Origin: JAEXOD01 sp043805435
Lineage (GTDB): Bacteria > Bacteroidota > Ignavibacteria > Ignavibacteriales > Melioribacteraceae
Direction: 5' to 3'
NCBI GenBank assembly: GCA_043805435.1
Contig: JAZDHY010000098.1
Span: 10,163 to 74,162, forward strand
Length of the DNA stretch: 64,000 bases
Part shown: piece by piece, positions 45,737 through 54,877 of the stretch
How the letters are laid out: each line of letters starts with the position of its first letter
Numbering within the stretch: position 1 is the stretch's first letter
Position numbers and translations under genes: made by a program
Notes under the pieces: generated by a model
What the model was told of the DNA's origin: nothing
Databases searched by the model: none
The model's input: the letters and a program-made list of their open reading frames with translations, nothing else

Positions 45737-45966
45737 CTGTGTTATAATTAGGGATTTTATGAAAAGCTTAAATACGCCGGAGTTCAGGTTTTTGTTGTGT
45801 TAGGTGTGGTTGCTAAAATGGCACGGTACTTTCGTGTTTATGTGGAATATATAAATGTTAAAACTTTGTTTTACTATATGTTATAAGGTATTAAATAATT
45901 CTAAAAGGATGAAATGATTGTGGCAACAACAGCAAAATAACCACAAAACCATGAAAGAGTGACATT
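45737..45966. mobile_element. Decayed relative of the 302-bp MITE-like element
   Basis: The left end CTGTGTTATAATTAGGGATT is the counterpart (inverted) of the right end of the element at 8642 with few changes, and the interior follows 8430-8590 in order: GGCACGG..., ATATATAAATGTTA, ATATGTTATAAGGTATTAAA, then a GTGACATT end. The hairpins are broken by substitutions and the right inverted end is not found. The surrounding gaps (45583-45736 and 45967-46185) show nothing else. Confidence 0.65.
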
Positions 45967-46185
45967 ATTTTTATTAACAAAATGGCCGTTCTTTTGTTTT
46001 TCAAATTTTATTACGGTTTGTTTAACTTTAAGAGAAAACGACTATTTGAATAAAAAAACCGAAATGTAATATTGCCAAATAATTGTTTTTCCAACTATTT
46101 TGTTATCTGTTTGGTATTCTGTGATGAATAAATCATTCAAAAGTGAAAAAACCACATTTTTTTAATAAGCATAGTATAAGTCTTT

Positions 46186-46878
46186 CTACTCGCCTATTAA
46201 AGAGGATGAGTCAACGGCATCTTTATAAGATTCGGAGATATGGGCATAATTAGCTATTTGAACACGTGTTTGAAGAGATAATTTTTCGAGCACATTATGT
46301 ACATGACTTTTAACAGTATAAGGAGATAAATGAAGTTTTTGTGCAATTTCTTTATTGGTAAAACCATCTGCTATTAATTCAATCACCTGTTTTTCACGTT
46401 TTGTCATGCGCACCGAATCAATAATTACAGAAGGTTTAATTTGATGAATGGCATGAGCAATAATTTGTGAAAAAAGAGAAGCCGTTAAATCAGGTGGTAA
46501 AACTTGTTCACCCTTAAAAACAGATCGTATTGTACTATAAAAATCAGTAATGTTTGCATCTTTAAGGATAAAACCCTCAACTCCGGCTTGAACAAATTCC
46601 AAAACATCTTCTTGAAGCGGAATAAGATCCATAACAATAATTTTTGTTACAGAAAAATGTTTTTTAACCAGCTTTACTACTTGCATACTATTTTGACTTC
46701 GCAACCCAAGGTCCAAAAGTACAATATTTGGCTTAAGTTTTTCCAACAACAACAAAATATTTTCGCCATTACCTACGGTATTAACAACATGCATATCGGA
46801 CTGTTTTTTAAGCATTGCACATATGCCTTCACGTAAAAGTCTATTATCTTCTATTAGAAATATTGAAATTTTTTTCAT
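46186..46878 (-). CDS. LuxR/NarL-type response regulator, second orphan
   Basis: 230 residues with receiver Asp56 in NIVLLDLGLRSQNSMQVV and helix-turn-helix MTKREKQVIELIADGFTNKEI ... SPYTVKSHVHNVLEKL. It is a clear paralogue of the 43469 regulator, including the shared LLDLGLR and YTVKSH stretches. No kinase adjoins, and no conserved element copy is visible in the 265-bp spacer upstream (46879-47144), which is AT-rich and otherwise empty. Confidence 0.93.
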   Translation of the reverse strand: MKKISIFLIEDNRLLREGICAMLKKQSDMHVVNTVGNGENILLLLEKLKPNIVLLDLGLRSQNSMQVVKLVKKHFSVTKIIVMDLIPLQEDVLEFVQAGVEGFILKDANITDFYSTIRSVFKGEQVLPPDLTASLFSQIIAHAIHQIKPSVIIDSVRMTKREKQVIELIADGFTNKEIAQKLHLSPYTVKSHVHNVLEKLSLQTRVQIANYAHISESYKDAVDSSSLIGE

Positions 46879-47144
46879 CTATCGGTTTTTTTCCAAAAAA
46901 TATTGTTCAAATTTATAAATATATTTTAAGATAATCATTCAAAAAATAATTTGCAATTATTTTGATTTCACTAAAATTTTAGTTAGTTCTCAAAACAAAA
47001 GATTTTGAATAGCAATAATTTTATCCTAATATAAAATTTTAATAATAAAATATTTGTTCAATATTATTGTTTCAGAAATAAATTCAAAATCAATAAGTTA
47101 AAAATCAGCAACAAACAACTTTTCAAATAACATAAATTAAAAAA

Positions 47145-47609
47145 TTATTTTATAATTTTAAACAAATCAGCCATTTCAATAGCAGTTAACGCCGCATCCC
47201 AGCCTTTATTACCCGATTTGGTTCCTGCTCTTTCAATAGCCTGTTCAATATTATCGGTAGTAATAACACCAAAAGAAATTGGGATTTGGTATTTTAATGA
47301 AGTTTGAGCAATACCTTTAGAAACTTCCGAAGCAACATAATCAAAATGAGGAGTATTGCCTCGTATTACTGCACCAAGACAAATAATTGAATCATATTTT
47401 TTAGAGACGGCCAAAACATCGGCAGCAAGCGGAATTTCAAAGGCACCGGGGACCTTAACAACAGTAATATTTTCATCAATAGCATCATGTCGGTGCAAAC
47501 AATCCAGCGCACCTTCCAATAATTTTTGACAAATAAAATCATTAAATCTACTAACTACAATAGCAAATTTAAAATCTTTTGCAATTAACTTTCCTTCTTG
47601 TATAATCAT
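47145..47609 (-). CDS. ribH: 6,7-dimethyl-8-ribityllumazine synthase
   Basis: 154 residues, usual length, with VVSRFND (substrate binding), GAFEIPLAADVLA and LGAVIRGNTPHFDYV where the conserved His acts. It makes the penultimate intermediate of riboflavin synthesis. No other rib gene and no FMN riboswitch are seen; it is followed upstream at 8 bp by the PHP gene. Confidence 0.96.
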   Translation of the reverse strand: MIIQEGKLIAKDFKFAIVVSRFNDFICQKLLEGALDCLHRHDAIDENITVVKVPGAFEIPLAADVLAVSKKYDSIICLGAVIRGNTPHFDYVASEVSKGIAQTSLKYQIPISFGVITTDNIEQAIERAGTKSGNKGWDAALTAIEMADLFKIIK

Positions 47610-47617
47610 TTTATTCC

Positions 47618-48448
47618 CTAAGCACTATGTTTATAAACTAATTTACGCATTGTATCAACAAGCTTTGGACTAATATAAAATTTACCCATATTTTGTTCGT
47701 CATTTTTATGACCACCATGGAAATCGCTTCCCCCTGTTTGAAGCATAAAAAAAGAGTTTACTATTCCCCTATAAAATTTAACTTGGCTTTCGTTATGAGA
47801 AGGATGAATAACCTCAATTCCATCTATTCCGGATTTAATTAATGATGTTAAAATAGATTCGTTTACAAATCCGGGATGCGCTAGTACAGTTAAACCCCCT
47901 GCATCACTAATAAGCTTAATAGCACTAAAAGCAGAGAGGTGATTTTTTTTTTCGTAAGCAGGACCATTATCGCGCAGATATTTTTCAAAGGCTTCATAAA
48001 AATTACTTACCACCCCCAAATCTACTAAAGCATTAGCAATGTGAGGTCTTCCAATTGAAGAAAGTTGGGCTTTTTTTACAACATCATCGAGTGTAATTTT
48101 TACACCCAAATAATTTAACTTTTCAATAATCCGTTTTGCTCTATTTAATCTTTCAATTCTAAAAAAAGAAAGATAATTTTTAAGATTTACATTTTCAATA
48201 TCTATAAAATAGCCAAGCAAATGAATTTCTTTATCTTCAACATCAGTACTAATTTCAACACCCGGAATAATTTCAATTCCAACAGATTTTGCATAATTAA
48301 CTGCTTCAGTAATACCATTAATAGAATCGTGATCTGTAATGCTTAAAACAGTAATTCCATTTTGTTTAGCTTTATCTATTAGCTCAACCGGAGAAAGAGC
48401 ACCATCAGAATAAAACGTATGAGTGTGTAAATCAGCCTTTGGTAGCAT
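47618..48448 (-). CDS. PHP-domain phosphoesterase (TrpH/RNase AM type)
   Basis: 276 residues with the four metal-binding PHP motifs: ADLHTHTFYSDG, SITDHDSI, IPGVEIST and the late GGSDFHGG. Relatives hydrolyse 3',5'-nucleotide bisphosphates and trim RNA 5' ends; the exact substrate is inferred. It lies 5 bp downstream of the Crp/Fnr gene and 8 bp upstream of ribH, so the three form an operon. Confidence 0.9.
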   Translation of the reverse strand: MLPKADLHTHTFYSDGALSPVELIDKAKQNGITVLSITDHDSINGITEAVNYAKSVGIEIIPGVEISTDVEDKEIHLLGYFIDIENVNLKNYLSFFRIERLNRAKRIIEKLNYLGVKITLDDVVKKAQLSSIGRPHIANALVDLGVVSNFYEAFEKYLRDNGPAYEKKNHLSAFSAIKLISDAGGLTVLAHPGFVNESILTSLIKSGIDGIEVIHPSHNESQVKFYRGIVNSFFMLQTGGSDFHGGHKNDEQNMGKFYISPKLVDTMRKLVYKHSA

Positions 48449-48453
48449 AGATA

Positions 48454-49137
48454 TTATACGTACATCTCCTTAAATTTAGCATAATCCAAAATTCTTAATT
48501 TAGATCCATCCAATTCAATTAAACCTTTTTTTGAAAAAGAATGTAATGTTCTGGAAATAGTTTCTCTTGACGTTCCGGCCATATTGGCAAGATCCTGCTG
48601 TAATGGAATTTTTTCAATCTCAACTATACCGTTTTTAATTTTCCCAAGGTCATCAGCAAGCTGTAAAATAACAGTAGCAACTTTTCCTTCAGCATCCTTT
48701 AAAGACAAAGATTTAATTTTAATATCAGCACCACGCAGCCTACGCGTTAATTCCTGAAGTAACGATATTGCAATTTCCGGATGCTGCTGTAATAAATCTA
48801 AAAACTGGTTTCGTTGAACTATAAATAATTCAGAGTCTTCAAGCGCAGTTACAGTAGCCGAACGAGACTGACCATCAAGTATGGCCATTTCTCCAAAGAA
48901 ATCAGATTCTGCCAAAATAGAAAGAATTACTTCTCTTCCATCATTGCTAGTTCTACCAACCTTTACTTTACCTTCCACAATAATAAAAAGCGCAGAACCG
49001 GCATCTTCTTCCATCATAACAACAGTATCGCGTTTATATAATTTTTTACTCCCAACTTGTGATATTTTTTCAATCGTTTCGTCGGGTAATTCGGAAAAAA
49101 TTGGTACATACTTCAAAAAATCCGAGGATGAAGACAT
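48454..49137 (-). CDS. Crp/Fnr-family transcription regulator
   Basis: 227 residues: cyclic-nucleotide-binding-like domain (about 10-125, GDFFGEMAILDGQSRSATVTA-like phosphate-binding cassette) and a winged helix-turn-helix (LANMAGTSRETISRTLHSF). It has no N-terminal Cys cluster, so it is not an oxygen-sensing Fnr. The REMAILDG/RSATV cassette fits cAMP-type ligand binding, though the ligand is unproven. It is divergent from gap, with 188 bp between. Confidence 0.93.
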   Translation of the reverse strand: MSSSSDFLKYVPIFSELPDETIEKISQVGSKKLYKRDTVVMMEEDAGSALFIIVEGKVKVGRTSNDGREVILSILAESDFFGEMAILDGQSRSATVTALEDSELFIVQRNQFLDLLQQHPEIAISLLQELTRRLRGADIKIKSLSLKDAEGKVATVILQLADDLGKIKNGIVEIEKIPLQQDLANMAGTSRETISRTLHSFSKKGLIELDGSKLRILDYAKFKEMYV

Positions 49138-49325
49138 AAATACCTCTTTAGTTTCAAAAAACTTGTGATTTAACTCACATTTATAATGAATTTATTTATA
49201 TTAAGCAAGTACATTTTATCAATAAATAAAAGTTAATGAAAAAATAATAAAGTTTGATTGATAAAAATAAAAAATATAATTAAGTTTACAGTTATATTTA
49301 ATTAATTATTATTAATGGAGGAAAA

Positions 49326-50321
49326 ATGCCAATTAAAGTTGGAATAAACGGTTTTGGAAGAATCGGAAGATTAGTTTTCAGAAGAGGTTTAGAATTAGGA
49401 AACATTGAATTTGTTGGAATCAACGATTTAACCAACGCTAAAACCTTAGCACATCTTCTTAAATATGATTCGGTTCATGGTAAATTTAAAGGTGAAGTTA
49501 CTGTTGACGGTGATAATATTGTTGTTAACGGTAAAAAAATTAAAATTACAGCCGAAAAAGATCCCGCAAATTTAAAATGGGGTGAATTAGGTGCAGAAGT
49601 TATAATTGAATCAACCGGTGTTTTCCGTTCACAAGAAGCTTGTTTAAAACACATTACCGGCGGTGCTAAAAAAGTTATTTTAACAGTACCATCTAAAGGT
49701 GAAATAGATGCAACAGTTGTTTTAGGCGTTAATGAAGAGGTTTTAACAGGTAACGAACAAGTTGTTTCCAATGCTTCATGTACTACTAACTGTTTGGCTC
49801 CTATTGCTAAAGTACTTAACGATAAATTTGGAATTGAAAAAGGTTATATGACTACTGTTCACTCATATACCAATGATCAACAAGTACTCGATTTACCTCA
49901 TTCCGATTTAAGAAGAGCTCGTGCAGCTGCTGTTTCTATCATCCCAACTACAACCGGTGCTGCAAAAGCTGTTGGTAAAGTTATTCCTGAATTAAAAGGG
50001 AAATTGGATGGTGTTTCGTTACGCGTTCCTACTCCTGATGGTTCTATTGTTGATTTAGTTGCTGTATTAAAAAGAGAAGTAACTATTGCAGAAGTTAATG
50101 CTGCAATGAAAGAAGCCGCTGAAACTACAATGAAAGGAATTCTTGAATATACAGAAGATGAAATTGTATCTGCTGATATAGTTGGAAATGATCATTCAAG
50201 TATTTTTGACGCTGCATCAACTATGGTTAATGGTAACATGGTTAAAGTTGCATCATGGTACGATAACGAATGGGGTTATTCGTGCAGAGTTGTTGACTTA
50301 ATTGCAAAATTAGTAAAGTAA
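49326..50321 (+). CDS. gap: Glyceraldehyde-3-phosphate dehydrogenase
   Basis: 331 residues, standard length. NAD-binding GINGFGRIGRLVF at the N-terminus, catalytic Cys152 in SNASCTTNCLAP and His179 in TTVHSYTNDQQ. It oxidises GAP to 1,3-bisphosphoglycerate in glycolysis. A strong GGAGG binding site lies 5 bases before the ATG. It ends at its own terminator 26 bp downstream and precedes pgk. Confidence 0.98.
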   Translation: MPIKVGINGFGRIGRLVFRRGLELGNIEFVGINDLTNAKTLAHLLKYDSVHGKFKGEVTVDGDNIVVNGKKIKITAEKDPANLKWGELGAEVIIESTGVFRSQEACLKHITGGAKKVILTVPSKGEIDATVVLGVNEEVLTGNEQVVSNASCTTNCLAPIAKVLNDKFGIEKGYMTTVHSYTNDQQVLDLPHSDLRRARAAAVSIIPTTTGAAKAVGKVIPELKGKLDGVSLRVPTPDGSIVDLVAVLKREVTIAEVNAAMKEAAETTMKGILEYTEDEIVSADIVGNDHSSIFDAASTMVNGNMVKVASWYDNEWGYSCRVVDLIAKLVK

Positions 50322-50347
50322 TTAAACAACTAAGCAATTTGTTTTAT

Positions 50348-50378
50348 AAAGACGCAGGATTCCTTGCGTCTTTTTTTT
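50348..50378 (+). terminator. Terminator of gap
   Basis: AAAGACGCA / TGCGTCTTT stem (50348-50356 with 50365-50373) and a T8 run. Confidence 0.92.
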
Positions 50379-50406
50379 AGTAAATAAAACTTTTTTGGAG
50401 AGTTAA

Positions 50407-51606
50407 ATGAACAAATTATTAGTAGATGATATAGAACTTAAAGGAAAACGAGTTTTAGTACGCGTTGATTTTAATGTTCCTTTAGATGAAAACTTAAATA
50501 TTACAGATGACATCAGAATAACATCTGCATTGCCAACAATTAAAAAAATTATGGCTGAAGGCGGAAAAGTTATATTAATGAGCCACTTGGGCCGCCCAAA
50601 AGGTACACCAAATCCAAAATACAGCCTAAAACCCGTAGCAATACGTTTAAGTGAATTATTGGATACTGAAGTAAGATTTGCACAAGATTGTATTGGCGAC
50701 AATGTTAAAGAAATTGTAAATTCCTTGAAAGATGGCGAAGTTGCTTTATTAGAAAATTTAAGATACCATGCCGAAGAAGAAAAAAACGTACCCGAATTTG
50801 CCAAACAATTGGCCGAATTAGGTGATGTTTACGTTAATGACGCTTTTGGCAGTGCTCATCGCGCTCACGCTTCAACAGAAGGTGTAACAAAATTTATCCC
50901 AATTTGTGTTTCCGGTTATTTAATGAAAAAAGAATTGGATTATCTTGGAACAGCAGTTGCCAATCCAAAACGTCCGTTTACAGCAATACTTGGCGGTGCT
51001 AAAATATCCGGCAAAATTGATGTCATTAATAACCTTTCAACCAAAGTGGATAATTTAATTATTGGCGGCGGAATGGCTTATACTTTTTATAAAGCTATGG
51101 GTTATGAAGTTGGAAGTTCTTTATTAGAAGTTGATAAGGTGGAACTGGCAAAACAAATTTTAGAGGATATGCCTAAAACGGGCGTTAATTTTATGCTGCC
51201 TACTGATGTTGTTGTAGCTGCCGAATTTAATAACGAATCCCCTTCTTCCGTTGTTGCAATAGATTCAATGCCTGCCGATAAAATGGGTTTGGATATTGGC
51301 CCTGCAACAATTGAAGCATTCAGAAAAGTTGTTCTTGAAAGTAAAACTATCCTTTGGAATGGCCCAATGGGCGTTTTTGAATTTGATAATTTTGCTGCAG
51401 GTACAAATGCTATTGCAATGGCATTAGTAGAAGCAACCGAAAATGGTGCAATTACTATTATTGGCGGCGGCGACTCGGCAAGTGCAATTAAAAAAGCAGG
51501 AGTAGAAGATAAAGTAACTCACGTTTCAACAGGAGGCGGTGCTTCGTTAGAATTTCTTGAAGGTAAAGTACTTCCCGGTGTTGCTGCGTTAAACGATGCA
51601 AAATAA
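50407..51606 (+). CDS. pgk: Phosphoglycerate kinase
   Basis: 399 residues, standard. N-terminal VLVRVDFNVPLDE, substrate loop SHLGRPKG, hinge and nucleotide motifs LGGAKISGKIDVI and the C-terminal GGGDSASAI. It makes ATP from 1,3-bisphosphoglycerate, the step after gap. GGAG is 8 bases before the ATG. It shares the gap locus but is separated from it by a terminator, so partial read-through or its own promoter must feed it. Confidence 0.98.
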   Translation: MNKLLVDDIELKGKRVLVRVDFNVPLDENLNITDDIRITSALPTIKKIMAEGGKVILMSHLGRPKGTPNPKYSLKPVAIRLSELLDTEVRFAQDCIGDNVKEIVNSLKDGEVALLENLRYHAEEEKNVPEFAKQLAELGDVYVNDAFGSAHRAHASTEGVTKFIPICVSGYLMKKELDYLGTAVANPKRPFTAILGGAKISGKIDVINNLSTKVDNLIIGGGMAYTFYKAMGYEVGSSLLEVDKVELAKQILEDMPKTGVNFMLPTDVVVAAEFNNESPSSVVAIDSMPADKMGLDIGPATIEAFRKVVLESKTILWNGPMGVFEFDNFAAGTNAIAMALVEATENGAITIIGGGDSASAIKKAGVEDKVTHVSTGGGASLEFLEGKVLPGVAALNDAK

Positions 51607-51613
51607 TATTTTT

Positions 51614-51645
51614 AAGGGCGATTTTTTTCGCCCTTTCTTTTTTTT
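51614..51645 (+). terminator. Terminator of pgk
   Basis: AAGGGCGA / TCGCCCTT stem (51614-51621 with 51628-51635), then a T-rich run. Confidence 0.9.
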
Positions 51646-51758
51646 AAAAAAGATAGAACAAATATAAACCCTTGATAGTCTAATCGATATAAATAATATA
51701 CTTTTAATTATTATAAAAATAAGTTAACTTTGTAATTAATATATTTACGAGAAAATAA

Positions 51759-52685
51759 ATGAGTTCTTACGATAGAGATTATTATAGACCAAGCGGCTTT
51801 GGTTTTAGTTTTTTTCCACCGGTTATTAAAAATTTATTAATTATTAATGCTGCGGTATTTGTTATCCAAACCATTTTTGAAAATTTGATATTTAATGGTG
51901 TACCCGGTGTTTATTATGTTAACAGATATTTTGCTTTAAATCCTTTAGTTGGGTTAAATCAATTTGATCAAACCAACAATTTCCAATTTTGGCAGTTGAT
52001 TACTTATCAATTTATGCATGGCGGATTTACGCATATATTATTAAATATGTTTATGCTTTGGATGTTTGGAATGGAAGTTGAAAACATTTGGGGCTCAAAA
52101 AAGTTTTTGATTTTCTATCTATTGTGCGGTGTTGGTGCCGGTATTTTCCAATCGGTTGTGCCGCTAATTTTCGGGCTCGATTTAGCTCCTACTATTGGTG
52201 CAAGCGGTTCGGTTTTTGGTGTTATGATTGCCTTTGCAATGTTTTTTCCTGATAGATATATTTTCCTATATTTCTTAATCCCGGTAAAAGCTAAATATTT
52301 GGTTGCTTTTTTAGTAGTTTTTGAGTTTCTATCGGTTGGTAATATGAGTATTGTTGCGCATTTGGCACATATTGGCGGTGCATTAACAGGATTCTTTTTT
52401 GTGCTTTTTGATAAAAGGAAAAATTACAATTTTGACACTCTTTTGAACAATTTTAAAAGAAAACCTTCATCAAATAAAAATAATTTTCGTAAACCTTCAG
52501 GTACCTCCACTTTTTCACACACTGTAGAAGATGCCGATTTTATTGAAATAAATAAAAATCATCCAAAAGAAGAAGTAACCCAAGAAGAACTTGATAGAAT
52601 TCTTGACAAAATTAGTGAAAGCGGTTATAATAATTTAACCGATAGAGAGAAAAAAATCCTCTTCCAAGCAAGTAAAAAATCTTAA
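51759..52685 (+). CDS. Rhomboid-family intramembrane serine protease
   Basis: 308 residues with six hydrophobic segments. The catalytic Ser is in GASGSVFGVMIAF and the His in HLAHIGGALTGFFF; the early FMHGGFTHILLNMFMLWMFG is the oxyanion region. The cytosolic tail after residue 225 (EEVTQEELDRILDKISESG) is a short helical domain common in Bacteroidota rhomboids. It cleaves membrane proteins within the bilayer; substrate unknown. It starts a plus-strand run with the next two genes. Confidence 0.93.
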   Translation: MSSYDRDYYRPSGFGFSFFPPVIKNLLIINAAVFVIQTIFENLIFNGVPGVYYVNRYFALNPLVGLNQFDQTNNFQFWQLITYQFMHGGFTHILLNMFMLWMFGMEVENIWGSKKFLIFYLLCGVGAGIFQSVVPLIFGLDLAPTIGASGSVFGVMIAFAMFFPDRYIFLYFLIPVKAKYLVAFLVVFEFLSVGNMSIVAHLAHIGGALTGFFFVLFDKRKNYNFDTLLNNFKRKPSSNKNNFRKPSGTSTFSHTVEDADFIEINKNHPKEEVTQEELDRILDKISESGYNNLTDREKKILFQASKKS

Positions 52686-52702
52686 ACAAATTGAAATTTT
52701 TA

Positions 52703-53056
52703 ATGCTGCTAAATAGGGTTTATAAACTTTTTATTTTTTTGTTCCTTGCGTTGTTTCTTTTTGCTTGTAATAGACCATCACAAGTTAATAAAACAACAAT
52801 GAGCAAGGTTTATGTTGATGTTATGGTAGCCCAAGAAACATATTTACCTGATTTTAAGCTGCTTAAAAAAGAGAAATCTAAAATATTCAAAAAATACAAC
52901 ATTACCGAAAAAGATTACAATTACACTTTAAGTGAATACGGCACAAACGAAGAAGAGTGGGATGAGTTATTTAAAAATTCGTTAGCGTATTTGGATACTT
53001 TACGTAAACATAATTTAACTGAATCATCGAATAAGGTTAATATTAAAAATAAATAA
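52703..53056 (+). CDS. DUF4296 lipoprotein
   Basis: 117 residues from ATG 52703; a TTG at 52691 is an alternative. Lipobox FLFACNRP, then a helical DUF4296 domain (MSKVYVDVMVAQETYL, EKDYNYTLSEYGTNEEEW). These small lipoproteins are common in Bacteroidota with unknown role. Its TAA overlaps the ATG of the next gene by one base. Confidence 0.82.
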   Translation: MLLNRVYKLFIFLFLALFLFACNRPSQVNKTTMSKVYVDVMVAQETYLPDFKLLKKEKSKIFKKYNITEKDYNYTLSEYGTNEEEWDELFKNSLAYLDTLRKHNLTESSNKVNIKNK

Positions 53057-53355
53057 TGAAAGTATTTTTAGATGATAAACGTTTAACTCCAATGGGCTGG
53101 GTATCGGCTAAATCCCCTGACAAAGTAATAGAGTTGTTAAAAACGGGCGAAGTTACTGAGCTAAGCCTTGATTATGATTTAGGCGAAAATACTTGGGGAA
53201 CCGGTTATGATGTAATAATCTGGCTGGAACAACAAGTGATTAACAACAATTTCAAATTACCCTCTAAAATTACTATCCATTCCGATCATGTTTTATTAAA
53301 ACCGAGGATGGAATCTGCAATTAAAAATATAATAAATCTTGCCCAAAACAAATAA
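53056..53355 (+). CDS. Cyclic-phosphate-processing receiver-like protein
   Basis: 99 residues starting MKVFLDDKRLTPMGW, with a receiver-type fold: acid pair at DD (residues 6-7) and LSLDYDLGENTWGTGYDVI. This matches the Cyc_Pr_REC family, receiver-like domains proposed to act in RNA-end or cyclic-phosphate processing. It starts inside the stop of the DUF4296 gene (TAATG overlap), so they are translationally coupled. Function inferred from family only. Confidence 0.78.
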   Translation: MKVFLDDKRLTPMGWVSAKSPDKVIELLKTGEVTELSLDYDLGENTWGTGYDVIIWLEQQVINNNFKLPSKITIHSDHVLLKPRMESAIKNIINLAQNK

Positions 53356-53359
53356 TTAA

Positions 53360-53388
53360 TTTGGGGATTACTTTTAATAATCCCCAAA
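53360..53388. terminator. Bidirectional terminator between convergent genes
   Basis: An 11-bp perfect stem TTTGGGGATTA / TAATCCCCAAA with a 7-base loop, located between the plus-strand gene ending at 53355 and the minus-strand symporter ending at 53395. Confidence 0.85.
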
Positions 53389-53394
53389 ACAAGT

Positions 53395-54750
53395 TTATTT
53401 ATAAAATTCTTTATTATTTAAGTATTTATTACTTTCACTAACAATTACGGGTGTTAATAATAAAATAGCAATAAGGTTTGGCAACGCCATCAGTCCGTTA
53501 AAAATATCCGAAATTCCCCATACTAAATCCAATTCAACCAAACAGCCAATAGCAACCATAAATGTAAAAAAGACCCTATATCCAAAAACTACTTTTTCTC
53601 CAAATAAATATTCCATTGCTTTTTCACCATAATAGGACCAGCCTATTAATGTAGAAAAGGCAAATAATACAAGACCAATTGTAACAATATATTCACCAAT
53701 AACCGAACCCATTCCCTTTGTAAAAGCAATAGAAGATAATTCGGCACCTGTTTTACCATTACTCCATTCGCCTGAAAGGATAATAACAATTCCGGTCATT
53801 GAACAGACAACAATAGTGTCAATAAAGGTTTGCGTCATAGAAACTAAAGCTTGAGTAACAGGATTTTTTGTTTGAGCGGCAGCAGCAGCAATAGGTGCAC
53901 TTCCTAATCCTGATTCGTTAGAAAATAACCCGCGGGCAACACCCATACGAATTGTAAGTAAAACAGCTGAACCGGCAAAACCGCCAAAAGCGGCAGTTGG
54001 AGTAAAAGCCTGTACCATGATTAGCTGTAAAACACCCCATAATCTATCAAGATGCAATAAAATAATTAATAATGCTCCGCCAACATAAAATATAATCATT
54101 ACCGGAACCAAAATACTGGTAAACTTGCCAATTGTTTTAATTCCTCCTAAAATTACCGCACCGGTGCCAACAGCAAGTACAATTGCAGTAATCCATGTTG
54201 GAATTGAAAAAGTTGTCGAAAGCGCATGAGCAACAGAGTTTGACTGCACAACATTTCCAATACCAAATGTTGCTATTGAAGCAAAAATTGCAAATAAAAC
54301 TCCCATCCATTTCCAGCCAAGTCCATGCTCAATATAATACATGGGGCCGCCGCACATATTTCCGTTTTTATCTTTTACACGATATTTAACAGCCAATAAA
54401 GCCTCGGAGTATTTTGTAACCATCCCGACCAAACCCGTCATAAACATCCAGAACAAAGCACCGGGGCCTCCCACAGCAATTGCAGTTGCAACACCGGCAA
54501 TATTACCGGTTCCGACAGTTGCCGCCAGGGCTGTCATTAAAGCCGCAAAATGTGAAATATCACCTTCATTATCAGCATCTTCTTTTCTTTTGATAAAGGC
54601 AAGATATAAAGCATGCCATAGTTTTGTAAATTGTAATCCTCTTAATCTAATAGTTAACCATAAACCTGTTCCAACCAATAAAAGAATAGTAGGTAATCCC
54701 CACACTATATTTCCAACATCACCAATAATTTTTAAAAAACTTTCATACAT
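53395..54750 (-). CDS. Sodium:alanine symporter family (AGCS) transporter
   Basis: 451 residues with ten or more transmembrane segments. Family landmarks: GGPGALFWMFMTGLVGMVTK, CGGPMYYIEHGLG and NESGLGSAPIAAAAA. It takes up alanine or glycine with Na+. It lies 127 bp downstream of the phosphatase operon, with weak spacing evidence for co-transcription. It ends at the shared hairpin at 53360. Confidence 0.94.
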   Translation of the reverse strand: MYESFLKIIGDVGNIVWGLPTILLLVGTGLWLTIRLRGLQFTKLWHALYLAFIKRKEDADNEGDISHFAALMTALAATVGTGNIAGVATAIAVGGPGALFWMFMTGLVGMVTKYSEALLAVKYRVKDKNGNMCGGPMYYIEHGLGWKWMGVLFAIFASIATFGIGNVVQSNSVAHALSTTFSIPTWITAIVLAVGTGAVILGGIKTIGKFTSILVPVMIIFYVGGALLIILLHLDRLWGVLQLIMVQAFTPTAAFGGFAGSAVLLTIRMGVARGLFSNESGLGSAPIAAAAAQTKNPVTQALVSMTQTFIDTIVVCSMTGIVIILSGEWSNGKTGAELSSIAFTKGMGSVIGEYIVTIGLVLFAFSTLIGWSYYGEKAMEYLFGEKVVFGYRVFFTFMVAIGCLVELDLVWGISDIFNGLMALPNLIAILLLTPVIVSESNKYLNNKEFYK

Positions 54751-54877
54751 AATAATACTCCTTAAATAAGAAAATTGCTAAAACGAATTTAATTGATTTA
54801 ATTTTAAAAAGGAATATTTTTTTTATAATTAAGGATAAGGAGGTTTTATTAAACCTAAAAAATGGAAGAAAATAAGG

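Noticed and set aside
45905..45925. AAAAGGATGAAATGATT, similar to part of the conserved element
   Set aside because: It lies inside the decayed MITE-like copy and aligns with that element's interior instead.
47145..47640. FMN riboswitch before ribH
   Set aside because: ribH follows the PHP gene after 8 bp, leaving no room for an RFN element.
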